The notes beneath the pieces are model-generated. The model was not told where the DNA came from, did not search any database, and worked only from the letters and a program-made list of their open reading frames with translations. A program made the position numbers and the translations under genes. A stretch of DNA of 64,000 bases from RFXV01 sp038150465. Its GTDB lineage: Bacteria; Bacteroidota; Bacteroidia; Flavobacteriales; Schleiferiaceae. The stretch covers positions 43,769-107,768 of the forward strand of contig JAYOTP010000004.1 in assembly GCA_038150465.1 (NCBI GenBank), given 5' to 3'. The first letter of the stretch is position 1, and every line of letters begins with the position of its first letter. Below, piece by piece: positions 46,011 through 55,083 of the stretch.

Positions 46011-47831
46011 TCAGAATGGGCAACGGCCTTCTTCGAGGAGCACCTGAGCCACTTTTCTCCGCTCTTCTTTGATGTTGAACGGATTTCTCAGTTTGGTGAA
46101 GCGTTTCAGACCCATCAGCAACATACGCTGCTCGTCTCCTTCTGTGAAGGAGTAGATGGCTTCTCTTCCTGCACGGGCGGTCCGCTCCTGGGCTTCATAC
46201 ATGTAGAGTCGAACGATACGTGCGGCCTGTTCCGCACTGCCGCCCTTGCTTGTTGCCTGAAGCTTCTCGGCCCGAAGTAAGGCGGATTCAAGGTGGTAGA
46301 TCTCCATCACCATGTCTGCTGCACCCATCAGGATCTCCTGTTCTTCTTCCAAAGCCATGGCAAAGTGTTCAACAGCTTTTCCGGCCACCATGAGAAAGGC
46401 CTTTTTGAGTCTTTCCAACGCCTCTTTTTCTTCAGCAAAAGGCTTGTCGGCGTCGGGTTCTTCAAAGCTGGGGATCTCCATCAGTTCCTGGCCCACCTTG
46501 AGTGCGGGCCCCATCAGGTCCAGCTGTCCCTTCATGGCTTTTTTCAGCAGCATTCCGACGATGAGCATCCGGTTGATCTCGTTCGTGCCCTCGTAGATGC
46601 GCGAAATACGAATATCGCGGTAGGCACTCTCCATGGGCGCATCGGCTGAATAGCCCATACCGCCGAAGATCTGAACAGCTTCGTCCACGATGACGCTTCC
46701 TGCCTCGGAGGCGTGCACCTTGAGTACGGCACATTCGATGGCGAATTCTTCGGCTCCTTTGAGTTTGGATTCCTGCAGACCCAGACCGTCCTTGGAGAGT
46801 CGGGCAATGTGGTCTTCAATGGCTTGTCCGGCCCGGTAGCATGCGGATTCAGAAACCCAGTGCAGGGTCATCATGCGGCCCAGCTTTTGCTGGATCGCAC
46901 CAAATTCCGAAAGCGACTTGTTGAATTGCTTGCGGGCCGAGGCGTATTTGACAGATTCCGTGATCCCTCGGCGGTTGGCATCGAGTACAGCTGCTGCCAA
47001 TTTGATGCGCCCGACATTCAAGGCGTTGACGGCGATCTTGAATCCTCCGTTCCGTTCTCCGAGCATATTCTCCGCAGGAACGACCACTTCGTTCAGGAAT
47101 ACCTGTCGGGTGGAGGAGGCAGCCAGTCCCATTTTGTGTTCCTCTTCACCCAAGCTCAGACCCTCAGTACCTTCCTCAATGATGAAGGCTGAAATATTCT
47201 CGTCGTCTTCAATGCGTGCAAATACGATGAAGAGTTGGGCGTAGCCGGCATTGGAGATCCACATCTTCTGTCCGGTGATCGAATAGCTCTTTCCATCCGC
47301 GCTGGGCACTGCACGGGTCTTCCCGCTGTTGGCGTCACTTCCTGCGCCCGGTTCGGTCAGGCAGTAGGCACCGATCCACTCCCCGCTGGCCAGCTTGGGC
47401 AAGTAGGTGCTTCTCTGTGCTTCCGTTCCGTAGAGAAGGATGGGAAGGATCCCGATGCCCGTATGGGCACCATAAGCGGTGGACAGACTGCCTGAGGCGC
47501 CGGAGATCCGGTCGCAGATGAGCATGGAGGTGTTGAAACCCATGCCGAGTCCTCCGTATTTTTCTGGAACATAGATGCCCAATAGTCCGAGTTCTCCCGC
47601 TTTCTTCATGAGGTCCAGGGTGAGATCGAAGTCTTTCCGCTCCATCCGCTGCTTGTTGGGCCAGACTTCCTGTTCCACAAAATCAGTGGTGGCGCCAGCC
47701 ATCATGAGCTGTTCCTCGCTGAAGTCCTCGGGTGTGAAGACATCGGTGTACGGAGTTTCTTCGATCAGGAAACTTCCTCCGCCCAGTGTTCTTTTTGATT
47801 TCTCTTCGTTCATTTTCTGTTCTTGGGTCAT
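46011..47831 (-). CDS. Acyl-CoA dehydrogenase
   Basis: A 606-residue flavoprotein that introduces the first double bond in beta-oxidation. The usual three-domain core is present: AYCLTEPGAGSDANSG (FAD/acyl site), MWISNAGYAQLF, and the catalytic glutamate in RIYEGTNEINRML. The extra C-terminal region of about 170 residues (helical, to residue 606) is normal for long-chain enzymes of this type in Bacteroidota. Its ATG overlaps the thiolase stop (ATGA); it is the last gene of the marR-fadB-fadA operon. The 114 bases after it hold no clear terminator. Confidence 0.93.
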   Translation of the reverse strand: MTQEQKMNEEKSKRTLGGGSFLIEETPYTDVFTPEDFSEEQLMMAGATTDFVEQEVWPNKQRMERKDFDLTLDLMKKAGELGLLGIYVPEKYGGLGMGFNTSMLICDRISGASGSLSTAYGAHTGIGILPILLYGTEAQRSTYLPKLASGEWIGAYCLTEPGAGSDANSGKTRAVPSADGKSYSITGQKMWISNAGYAQLFIVFARIEDDENISAFIIEEGTEGLSLGEEEHKMGLAASSTRQVFLNEVVVPAENMLGERNGGFKIAVNALNVGRIKLAAAVLDANRRGITESVKYASARKQFNKSLSEFGAIQQKLGRMMTLHWVSESACYRAGQAIEDHIARLSKDGLGLQESKLKGAEEFAIECAVLKVHASEAGSVIVDEAVQIFGGMGYSADAPMESAYRDIRISRIYEGTNEINRMLIVGMLLKKAMKGQLDLMGPALKVGQELMEIPSFEEPDADKPFAEEKEALERLKKAFLMVAGKAVEHFAMALEEEQEILMGAADMVMEIYHLESALLRAEKLQATSKGGSAEQAARIVRLYMYEAQERTARAGREAIYSFTEGDEQRMLLMGLKRFTKLRNPFNIKEERRKVAQVLLEEGRCPF

Positions 47832-49009
47832 TGCATTTCAAAAATTCCAGCGGCACCTTGACCGGTCCCGACGCACATGCTCACCATGCCGTATTTCTTT
47901 TTTCTGCGCTTGAGTTCGTGAAAGAGTTGCACGCTGAGTTTGGCTCCTGAGCATCCGAGTGGATGGCCCAGAGCAATGGCCCCTCCGTTCACATTGAGGA
48001 TGCTTTGGTCGATATCCAATTCACGGGCTACGGCAAGGGACTGCGAGGCAAAGGCTTCGTTGAGCTCGATCAGGTCGAGGTCGGCCAGCTTCATGTCCGC
48101 TGCCTGTAGGGCTTTTGGAACTGCTTTGACAGGTCCGATCCCCATGATCCGTGGTTCAACTCCAGCTACGGCATAACTCACCAAACGAGCGATGGGCTCG
48201 AGCCCCAGTTCACGCATTTTCCTTTCGCTCATGACCACTGCGAAAGCCGCACCATCGCTGGTCTGTGAGGAATTTCCAGCCGTCACGCTTCCCTTTTGTG
48301 CAAATACGGGACGGAGCCGTGCCAAGGCCTCGAGGTCGGTGTCCTTTCGGGGTCCTTCGTCGGTGTCGAAGCGTTGGGTCTGGGTCTTCCTCTTTTCTTT
48401 TTCATCCAGAACGGTGGCTTCCCATTGGTAGGGAACGATCTCTTCTTTGAATCGTCCCGCTTCGATCGCTTCGGTTGCTTTTTTGTGCGAATGCAGGGCA
48501 AAGAGATCCTGGTCTTCTCTATTCACTTTGAATTCCTGGGCCACGGCCTCTGCGGTGAGTCCCATATTGTTGTACCAATCCGCGTGGGTCTGGGATATGC
48601 CATAGTTTGGCGTCACTTTCCATCCGCCCATGGGGATGTAGCTCATGGATTCTGCACCACCGGCAATGATCACATCGGCCATACCAGAACGGATCTTGGC
48701 TGTGGCCATGGCAATGGTTTCCAGACCGCTTGCGCAGTAACGGTTCACGGTCGCTCCGGGCACATCTACGACTTCCAGGCCAAGCAGTGAGACCAGCCGG
48801 CCCATGTTCAAGCCTTGTTCGGCCTCGGGCATGGCATTTCCCACCAGTACGTCATCCACGGACTTCTTGTCCAGATCGGGCAGTTCGTCCATGAGCGATC
48901 GAATGACCGATGCGGCGAGATCGTCGGGCCGTACAGACCGAAGACTTCCCTTGTTGGCTTTGCCTACCGCTGATCGCTTGGCGGCAACTATGTACGCTTC
49001 GTTGTTCAT
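47828..49009 (-). CDS. fadA: Acetyl-CoA acyltransferase (3-ketoacyl-CoA thiolase)
   Basis: A 393-residue thiolase that cleaves 3-ketoacyl-CoA to acetyl-CoA. The nucleophilic cysteine is in NRYCASGLE, the catalytic His in NVNGGAIALGHPLGCSGAK and the second cysteine in MCVGTGQGAAGIF. Length and motifs fit the fatty-acid-oxidising class. Positioned between the fadB-like gene (12 bases upstream) and the acyl-CoA dehydrogenase. Confidence 0.95.
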   Translation of the reverse strand: MNNEAYIVAAKRSAVGKANKGSLRSVRPDDLAASVIRSLMDELPDLDKKSVDDVLVGNAMPEAEQGLNMGRLVSLLGLEVVDVPGATVNRYCASGLETIAMATAKIRSGMADVIIAGGAESMSYIPMGGWKVTPNYGISQTHADWYNNMGLTAEAVAQEFKVNREDQDLFALHSHKKATEAIEAGRFKEEIVPYQWEATVLDEKEKRKTQTQRFDTDEGPRKDTDLEALARLRPVFAQKGSVTAGNSSQTSDGAAFAVVMSERKMRELGLEPIARLVSYAVAGVEPRIMGIGPVKAVPKALQAADMKLADLDLIELNEAFASQSLAVARELDIDQSILNVNGGAIALGHPLGCSGAKLSVQLFHELKRRKKKYGMVSMCVGTGQGAAGIFEMQ

Positions 49010-49021
49010 GCGTCGTATTTC

Positions 49022-51427
49022 TTAGTTTCTCAATGGTTTTCCGGTTTTCAGCATATGCTGGATGCGTTCCAGGGTCTTGCGTTCCCCACATAGGCTGAGG
49101 AAGGCCTCGCGCTCGAGGTCGAGCAGATACTGTTCGCTGACTTCCGTGGCTTCGGACAGATCTCCTCCGCTCATGATGTAGGCGAGTTTTGAGCTGATCA
49201 ATCGGTCGTGTGCGCTGATGTATCCGCCCTCCTGCATGGCGTACGCTCCAGCTTCGAACATGCCGAGTGCCTGTCGTCCAAGTACCTTGATCGTTTTTCC
49301 CGCAGGAGGCGAATAGCCCAATTCGGCCAGTAGAAGGGCTTTTCGCTTGGCATCGGTCAGCTGACGCTGTTTGGACACACTGACCTGGTCCTTTCCGTTC
49401 TGAAAGAGTCCGAGTTCAAAAGCCTCATGGGCGGAAGTGGCCACCTTGGCCATGCCGATCGTGAGGTAGTATTCGCGCAGTGCATTGAGCTCCACATCAT
49501 CCTTCACATAGCGTTCTGAGGCTCTTTTTGTCATTTCCTTGGTACCTCCTCCTCCAGGGATAAGACCCACACCCACTTCTACCAGGCCGGTGTAGGTTTC
49601 TGCGGCTGCCTGGACCGCATCCGCATGCAGACTCATTTCACAACCTCCACCCAGACTCAGTCCGTGGGGTGCGACCACCACAGGAATGCCCGAATAGCGC
49701 ACGCGCATAACGCTTCGCTGGAAGTATCGGACCGCAAAGTCCAGCTCTTCCCATTCCCCCTCGGTAGCGAGCATGAAGATCATGGCCAGATTTGCACCCG
49801 CGCTGAATTGAGCCCCCTGATTCCCAATGACCAGCCCTTTGTATGAGCTTTCTGCCAGGTCGAAGGCCTTGTTCAGTCCACTGAGCACAGCACCTCCGAG
49901 GGTATTCATCTTCGAATGCACTTCAAAATTCAAAATGCCGTCTCCGAGATCGATCAGAGAACACTCTTTGTTCTTCCAAACGGTCGACTCTTGACGGATC
50001 TGGTTCAATACGATGCGTCCGCTGTCACTGGATACTGAATGGTGCGTTTTCGTGCTCGGGTTGAGGCAGAACCTTTGGCCATTCTCCGTTTTGTAGAATC
50101 CGCCATTGTGTTCTTTGGCATGATCCAGCACCCACTGGCTTACAGGATGACCGGACTGCTCGGCCAACTCGATCCCCTTTTCCAGTCCAATGGCATCCCA
50201 AAGCTCAAAGGGTCCGTGCTCCCATCCGAATCCTGCGCGCAGCGCATCATCGATGCGGTAGATCTCATCTGAGATCTCGGGTACGCGGTGGCTGGTATAG
50301 GCGAACAATTGACCCAATTGCGCCCGATAGAAGGCAGCCGCGGCATCTGAACCACTGATGAGCACAGGGAGCCGGTCGGCCACGGATTCGATGGATCGGG
50401 TCTGCTCGAGGGTGGCAAATTTCCTCTTTAGGGCTGCTCCATAGGTACCGGTCTTCAGGTCCAGGGAGAGGATCTTGCGCTTGCCGTCCTCGTCCTTGAT
50501 CTTTTTGTAGAAACCAGCGCCTGTCTTGCTTCCAAGCCTTCCCTCGCCGACCATTTGTTCGACGAATGCCGGGAGCTGAAAGACCGAACGGCGCTCATCT
50601 TTCGGGCAGGCATGCTGCAGTCCTTTGGCTACATGGACCAAGGTGTCGAGGCCAACGAGGTCAGAGGTTCGAAAAGTGGCTGACTTCGGCCTTCCGATCA
50701 AGGGGCCGGTCAGTTTGTCGACCTCATCGATGCTCAGGTCGGCGGATTCCATATAATGAAAGAGGGCCATGATGCTGAACACGCCGATACGGTTCGCTAT
50801 GAATGCAGGCGTATCCTTGGCCAGGACGGTTGTTTTGCCCAGAAAGAGGTCGCCGTAGTTCATCAGGAAATCGATCACTTCCGGAGCGGTCTTTTCGGTC
50901 GGGATGATCTCCAGAAGCTGCAGGTAACGGGGCGGATTGAAGAAGTGCGTCCCGCAGAAATGGGCACAGAAGTCATCGCTTCTTCCTTCCAACATGCTGT
51001 GGATCGGGATCCCAGAGGTATTCGAGGAGATGAGCGTACCTGGTTTTCTAACTTCCTCGATGCGCGAAAAGACGTCTTTCTTGATGTCCAGTCGCTCGAC
51101 CACCACCTCAATGATCCAGTCCACATCGGTGAGCCAGTCCAAATGGTCTTCGAGGTTACCGGTCTGTATGCGCGATGCGAAGGACCGGCTGTACAACGGA
51201 TTTGGGTTGAGGGCCTTTGTCTTTTTTAAATTCTCGCGGGCAATGCGGTTCCGGACCACGGGATCGTCCATGCCCAGTCCCTTCTTTTTTTCTTCATCGG
51301 TGGGAGCAGAGGGAAGAATGTCGAGCAGAACAGCCTGAACACCGATGTTGGCGAAATGGCAGGCAATCTGTGCGCCCATGATGCCCGACCCAATGACACC
51401 TACTTTGCGTATGATCCTGTTATTCAT
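49022..51427 (-). CDS. 3-hydroxyacyl-CoA dehydrogenase / enoyl-CoA hydratase fusion (FadB/FadN-like)
   Basis: An 801-residue bifunctional beta-oxidation enzyme with the dehydrogenase first: Rossmann motif GVIGSGIMGAQIA at the start, GTHFFNPPRYLQLLEI and KDTPAFIANRIG. The enoyl-CoA hydratase domain is C-terminal (about 520-720) with NQGAQFSAGANLA and GLSLGGGCEMSLHADAV plus LVEVGVGLIPGGGGTKEM, which supplies the oxyanion hole and catalytic glutamates. This order differs from E. coli FadB and matches FadN of Bacillus. Its start overlaps the MarR stop by four bases. Confidence 0.93.
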   Translation of the reverse strand: MNNRIIRKVGVIGSGIMGAQIACHFANIGVQAVLLDILPSAPTDEEKKKGLGMDDPVVRNRIARENLKKTKALNPNPLYSRSFASRIQTGNLEDHLDWLTDVDWIIEVVVERLDIKKDVFSRIEEVRKPGTLISSNTSGIPIHSMLEGRSDDFCAHFCGTHFFNPPRYLQLLEIIPTEKTAPEVIDFLMNYGDLFLGKTTVLAKDTPAFIANRIGVFSIMALFHYMESADLSIDEVDKLTGPLIGRPKSATFRTSDLVGLDTLVHVAKGLQHACPKDERRSVFQLPAFVEQMVGEGRLGSKTGAGFYKKIKDEDGKRKILSLDLKTGTYGAALKRKFATLEQTRSIESVADRLPVLISGSDAAAAFYRAQLGQLFAYTSHRVPEISDEIYRIDDALRAGFGWEHGPFELWDAIGLEKGIELAEQSGHPVSQWVLDHAKEHNGGFYKTENGQRFCLNPSTKTHHSVSSDSGRIVLNQIRQESTVWKNKECSLIDLGDGILNFEVHSKMNTLGGAVLSGLNKAFDLAESSYKGLVIGNQGAQFSAGANLAMIFMLATEGEWEELDFAVRYFQRSVMRVRYSGIPVVVAPHGLSLGGGCEMSLHADAVQAAAETYTGLVEVGVGLIPGGGGTKEMTKRASERYVKDDVELNALREYYLTIGMAKVATSAHEAFELGLFQNGKDQVSVSKQRQLTDAKRKALLLAELGYSPPAGKTIKVLGRQALGMFEAGAYAMQEGGYISAHDRLISSKLAYIMSGGDLSEATEVSEQYLLDLEREAFLSLCGERKTLERIQHMLKTGKPLRN

Positions 51428-51867
51428 GTTGTGCGTTGAGATTGTTTTTCGTGCGCAGAGAATTCAGTGATCGCTTGCGCCACCCTGAAGAAAGCCTGCA
51501 GGTCGGACAGCGCGACCGTTTTTTGAATTCGTGTGTTGAAATCGATCACGGCATTGCGCGCGTGCTCCCTCATTTTCTTTCCTTCATCGGTCAGGTGGAT
51601 CAGAACGATCCTACCGTCTGAATGATGCTTGCTTCGTGCGATCAGTTGTCTTTCTTCGAGCACCTTCAGTGTGCGGCTCAGGCTGGTGGCTTCCATACCC
51701 ATCTTCGGTCCAAGTGCAGTGGAAGGGGTGCCTTTGGCGTCAATGCTGAGCAATACGTAGCCCGTGGCCATCGTGCCACCATAAGAGAGCGCCAGCTCAT
51801 TGTACATACGACTGAGCGACTGCCAGGCACTTTTTAGATGGAAATCGAGGGTCTCTTCGGGCTTCAT
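51424..51867 (-). CDS. MarR-family transcriptional regulator of the beta-oxidation operon
   Basis: A 147-residue winged-helix protein. The recognition region reads MGMEATSLSRTLKVLEERQLIARSKHHSDGRIVLIHLTDEGKK, the complete MarR helix-turn-helix and wing. As first gene of the fadB-fadA-acyl-CoA dehydrogenase operon it is likely a repressor released by fatty acids or acyl-CoA. A 12-bp perfect palindrome upstream of its start is the candidate operator. Confidence 0.93.
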   Translation of the reverse strand: MKPEETLDFHLKSAWQSLSRMYNELALSYGGTMATGYVLLSIDAKGTPSTALGPKMGMEATSLSRTLKVLEERQLIARSKHHSDGRIVLIHLTDEGKKMREHARNAVIDFNTRIQKTVALSDLQAFFRVAQAITEFSAHEKQSQRTT

Positions 51868-51884
51868 GAACGTTTTTCGTCCGA

Positions 51885-51915
51885 TGAAGGTACAAAGAAA
51901 AGCTATGCATGCATA
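51885..51915 (-). promoter_or_regulatory. Candidate promoter and MarR operator
   Basis: On the minus strand TACCTTCA (51885-51892), a partial -7 match, lies 17 bases before the marR ATG. The perfect palindrome TATGCATGCATA (51904-51915) sits where the -33 element should be, a position where a MarR dimer would block the polymerase. Confidence 0.45.
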
Positions 51916-51925
51916 ATAAAAATCC

Positions 51926-52318
51926 TCAGAGCCTGCTCAGTCCATCGGATAGGTCGGAAAGCAGTTGATTAAGAGGCTTTTCAAGCATCATCCGGATCAT
52001 TGGATTGAAATCTCCTTCGACAGACAGGCGCACCAGACATGCATTGTCATGAGTGGCCTGGAAGCTGGCGATGAGACGGAAATCCACCGTTCCACCTGCA
52101 GAGGACAGGATCATTCTATCGGGGTCATCGGACGGTTCCCGTTTCAGAGCCACTTTTGGAAGCTGGCCCAGCTGGAAGGTGAATCCTTCGTCGTATACCT
52201 TGAAATAGGTGACACTGTCTGGAAACAGCGCTTCGAAATGGGCGAAATCGGACAAATGTGCTTTGAGTGCATCCGCCGAGCGCTGAACATTGATCTCTGG
52301 TCCGGTATAGGTGGTCAT
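51926..52318 (-). CDS. SRPBCC (START-like) domain protein
   Basis: A 130-residue protein with the helix-grip pattern: a short N-terminal strand (TYTGPEINVQRS), ADALKAHLSDFAHFEALFP, several strands (GFTFQLG, RMILSSAGGTVDFRLIASFQ) and a long C-terminal helix (MIRMMLEKPLNQLLSDLSDGL). SRPBCC domains bind hydrophobic ligands; the ligand here is unknown. It overlaps the pyrE stop (ATGA) and is coupled to it, an order seen in many flavobacteria. Confidence 0.8.
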   Translation of the reverse strand: MTTYTGPEINVQRSADALKAHLSDFAHFEALFPDSVTYFKVYDEGFTFQLGQLPKVALKREPSDDPDRMILSSAGGTVDFRLIASFQATHDNACLVRLSVEGDFNPMIRMMLEKPLNQLLSDLSDGLSRL

Positions 52319-52971
52319 AGAACAGATTTTGGCTGCCCCCAACTTTCAGGGGATTCGCGCCATTTGCTGAGCAATTCGGCGTCTTGTTCCTTTATGGCTC
52401 CTGTCTTAGCTGCCTGGACGATCAAATGCGCATAGTCACTCAGAGTCACAAGTTCGCATTCAGCTTCTTCAAATCGATGGGCCGCTTCTGAGAATCCGTA
52501 AGTGAACAGCGCCATCATTCCCAAAACTTCTGCACCTTCATCCCGAAGCGCCTTCACAGCTTTCAGTGAGCTCCCTCCTGTACTGACCAGATCTTCAAAG
52601 ACGACCACTTTTTGTCCGGGTTCGAGATGGCCCTCGACCTGATTTTTCATCCCGTGCTTCTTGGGTTCGGGCCGAACGTATACCAGGGGCAGGTTCATCT
52701 GCTCTGCTACCAGTGCACCAAGAGCGATGGCTCCCGTAGCCACTGCAGCAATGGCATCGGGGCGGGTATAAGCTTCCTCCACCGCAGCAGCGATACGCTC
52801 TCTGAGAAAGGTTCGGATGATGGGGTAGGACAATGCCTTCCTGTTGTCGCAGTAGATGGGCGACCGCCAACCCGATGACCAGTGAAAAGGATCTCCTGGA
52901 TTCAATTCGATGGCTTTTATCTGCAAGAGGAATTCCGCAGTTTTGTAGGCCGTTTCAGCATCTCTCACCAT
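52315..52971 (-). CDS. pyrE: Orotate phosphoribosyltransferase
   Basis: A 218-residue enzyme that makes OMP from orotate and PRPP in pyrimidine synthesis. It opens AETAYKTAEFLLQIKAIELNPGDPF and SGWRSPIYCDNRKAL, has VRPEPKKHGMKNQVEG (the flexible loop lysines) and the PRPP motif VVVFEDLVSTGGSS (about residue 125). I chose ATG 52971 because the N-terminus matches the family; longer frames upstream run through the divergent gene. The start codon shares two bases with the start of the divergent NUDIX gene. Confidence 0.95.
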   Translation of the reverse strand: MVRDAETAYKTAEFLLQIKAIELNPGDPFHWSSGWRSPIYCDNRKALSYPIIRTFLRERIAAAVEEAYTRPDAIAAVATGAIALGALVAEQMNLPLVYVRPEPKKHGMKNQVEGHLEPGQKVVVFEDLVSTGGSSLKAVKALRDEGAEVLGMMALFTYGFSEAAHRFEEAECELVTLSDYAHLIVQAAKTGAIKEQDAELLSKWRESPESWGQPKSVL

Positions 52972-53584
52972 GCGCCAAAAGTATGAAGTTTTCATCGCGA
53001 ACACCCGACTGATCCTACAGAAAAAAAAGGATTCCATTCCCCTTGCGGAGCGATCGGCTGAACGCAGAGATGTCCATGCATTCCTAGCCAACTCCTTTGG
53101 CTCCAAGACATCTTCTGAGCGCCAATGGAAAGTGGATGATCCCGAGAGTGAAATGGCCCATATTCTTCAGCAATTTCTTCATATAGAAGCTGCTGGAGGC
53201 ATGGTGGTCAATGAGTTCGGAGAATATCTGGCCATAGAGCGACTCGGACGCTGGGATCTGCCCAAAGGAAAGATCGAAAGAGGAGAGGGCCGGGAAGAGG
53301 CCGCCCTGAGAGAGGTTTCCGAGGAATGCGGTCTGGATGGATTGCAGCTTTTGGGCCCATTGCCGCGGACCTGGCACGGCTACACACAATCGGGCCAACA
53401 CATTCTGAAGACGACCCATTGGTTCGAGATGCGGGTAGCTGGCAGCCCGGAACTGAAAGCTCAGGAGGAAGAGCAGATCACTCGGGCCATCTGGATGGAA
53501 AAGACAGAATTCTCCCAGTGCATGATGGAAAGCTATCCAGCCATACGGTCGCTGACCGCAGCCTATTTTGAAAAAGGCTCCTGA
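52970..53584 (+). CDS. NUDIX hydrolase, pyrE-linked
   Basis: A 204-residue protein. An N-terminal region (KYEVFIANTRLIL) of about 60 residues precedes a NUDIX domain at about 70-200 with the box GKIERGEGREEAALREVSEECGL, a full G-x5-E-x7-RE-x2-EE-x-G match. It is probably a nucleotide or capped-nucleotide hydrolase; the substrate is not evident. Head-to-head with pyrE and overlapping coaD by 22 bases at the 3' end. The start at 52970 is the only one that keeps the N-terminal segment seen in homologues. Confidence 0.85.
   Translation: MRQKYEVFIANTRLILQKKKDSIPLAERSAERRDVHAFLANSFGSKTSSERQWKVDDPESEMAHILQQFLHIEAAGGMVVNEFGEYLAIERLGRWDLPKGKIERGEGREEAALREVSEECGLDGLQLLGPLPRTWHGYTQSGQHILKTTHWFEMRVAGSPELKAQEEEQITRAIWMEKTEFSQCMMESYPAIRSLTAAYFEKGS
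52976..52983 (-). promoter_or_regulatory. -7 element for pyrE inside the divergent NUDIX gene
   Basis: On the minus strand TACTTTTG, a perfect TAnnTTTG, ends four bases before the pyrE ATG. Transcription would start at or very near the start codon, a leaderless or almost leaderless message. The element lies within codons 3-5 of the NUDIX gene. Confidence 0.5.
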
Positions 53585-54045
53585 ATGCGAACGGCCTCGG
53601 GCACAAAGAGGCGATGATCGCCTCCATTCCTGAGAACGTCCCGAACGATCGAACTGCTGATGCAGCTCAATTCGGGCTGTGTTAGTAAGAACACCGTCTC
53701 GATATCAGGCCTCATTTTTTGGTTCGCCTGCGCCACGGCCTTTTCAAATTCCAGGTCGGCGGGATTGCGCAGACCTCGTATCATGTAGCCTGCACCCACC
53801 TCAATGCAGAAGTCCACGGTCAGTCCAGTGTAGCTTTCCACCCGGACGCGGGCTTCATTCTTGAATGTTTCCCTGATCCACGCCAATCGCTGTTGCTTGT
53901 CGAAGAGATAGTTCTTGTTGTCATTTTCACCCACGGCCACGATCAACTCATCGAAGAGCCGGGCTCCACGGAGTATGATGTCTTCGTGCCCCTTGGTGAT
54001 CGGGTCGAACGAACCGGGAAATACAGCTATTCTTTTTTTAGGCAT
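53563..54045 (-). CDS. coaD: Phosphopantetheine adenylyltransferase
   Basis: A 160-residue nucleotidyltransferase that makes dephospho-CoA. The family motif AVFPGSFDPITKGHEDII contains the (T/H)xGH ATP site, followed by YMIRGLRNPADLEFE and ISSSIVRDV, all typical of CoaD. It overlaps ddl by 19 bases and the convergent NUDIX gene by 22 bases. Confidence 0.96.
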   Translation of the reverse strand: MPKKRIAVFPGSFDPITKGHEDIILRGARLFDELIVAVGENDNKNYLFDKQQRLAWIRETFKNEARVRVESYTGLTVDFCIEVGAGYMIRGLRNPADLEFEKAVAQANQKMRPDIETVFLLTQPELSCISSSIVRDVLRNGGDHRLFVPEAVRIQEPFSK

Positions 54046-54995
54046 TTTTTGGCGATCCCTTCAAATATATGTGCAAGGTTCAGACCCGCTGCACGGACCT
54101 GCTTTGGGATGATGCTTTCAGGACTCATTCCCGGAATGCTGTTGATCTCGATCAACCAGGGTTTTTGCGTGTCGTCAAGGATGTAGTCGATGCGGGCGAT
54201 CCCATTCAGTTCGAAGTGATCGTACAGCCTGAGGCTCATCTTCTCGATTTCCGCTCGGACCTCGTCAGAGACCGCCGCGGGCGTGATCTCTGCAGAACCT
54301 CCACTGTATTTGGATTCGTAATCGAAGTAGGCATTCTTTGGGATGATCTCCGTGAGTTCGAGCACCTCTGCCTTGCCCCTGTGGTTGCTCAGGCCACAGG
54401 CCAGTTCACGCCCTGTCACCCCTTTTTCTATGATCACGAGATCGTCATAGATCAGAGCCTCTTCCACAGCAGGCAGAAGATCTGATTCCTGGGTCACACG
54501 ACTGATCCCAAAACTGCTCCCAGAGCGATTGGGTTTGACAAAAAGAGGGTAGGGCATATGATTAGCCAATTCATTGCTCCAGTCGCTGCCCTTTCTGTAC
54601 AAAACAGAGGCGGGGACATCGATACCGATCGTCCGTGCAAAACTGCTGCTGTGCGCCTTGTTGAATGTCAGTGCTGATGAAAAGACATTGGATCCGGCCA
54701 CCGGAAGACCGATGGAATGAAAATAGCCCTGAAGGTGACCGTCCTCTCCTGGGTGGCCGTGGATGCAAACAAAAGCAAGGTCGAAGCGATGGACATTTCC
54801 TTGCGCATCTTTCCAGCTCATGTCCCTCATATTCACAGGAAAAGCGGAGCCATCCAAACGCACATTCCAGCCCGTTTCATCGATTCGAACTTCTTTGGCA
54901 TCGATCCGGGAATCCACAAGATCTTTCAGGACGGTTTGTCCACTGAGAAAGGATATTTCCCTTTCGGCGGAAAATCCTCCGGTGACCACCGCCAT
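54027..54995 (-). CDS. ddl: D-alanine--D-alanine ligase
   Basis: A 322-residue ATP-grasp ligase making the D-Ala-D-Ala dipeptide of peptidoglycan. It opens MAVVTGGFSAEREISFLSG, with LPVAGSNVFSSALTFNKAHSS (ATP site start), VKPNRSGSSFG, GLSNHRGKAEVLEL and the metal-site end LIEINSIPGMSPES. The ATG at 54995 follows a GGAAGAG ribosome site; a TTG at 55001 is the other option. A -7 element at 55026-55033 rules out starts further upstream. Coupled to coaD downstream. Confidence 0.95.
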   Translation of the reverse strand: MAVVTGGFSAEREISFLSGQTVLKDLVDSRIDAKEVRIDETGWNVRLDGSAFPVNMRDMSWKDAQGNVHRFDLAFVCIHGHPGEDGHLQGYFHSIGLPVAGSNVFSSALTFNKAHSSSFARTIGIDVPASVLYRKGSDWSNELANHMPYPLFVKPNRSGSSFGISRVTQESDLLPAVEEALIYDDLVIIEKGVTGRELACGLSNHRGKAEVLELTEIIPKNAYFDYESKYSGGSAEITPAAVSDEVRAEIEKMSLRLYDHFELNGIARIDYILDDTQKPWLIEINSIPGMSPESIIPKQVRAAGLNLAHIFEGIAKKCLKKE

Positions 54996-55025
54996 TTTCA
55001 ACTCTTCCACTCGTAGGCTTTTGAC

Positions 55026-55033
55026 CAAATGTA
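55026..55033 (-). promoter_or_regulatory. -7 element for the ddl-coaD operon
   Basis: TACATTTG on the minus strand, a perfect TAnnTTTG, lies 30 bases before the ddl ATG at 54995. A matched -33 TTG is not visible at normal spacing. Confidence 0.45.
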
Positions 55034-55069
55034 CTTCAAAGCACGGGGCGTCTCCACAAGGCCGATTGC

Positions 55070-55077
55070 TATATTTG
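55070..55077 (+). promoter_or_regulatory. -7 element for the PASTA gene
   Basis: TATATTTG, a perfect TAnnTTTG, ends six bases before the ATG at 55084, so the message should be nearly leaderless. No well-spaced TTG. Confidence 0.45.
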
Positions 55078-55083
55078 AGCCCG

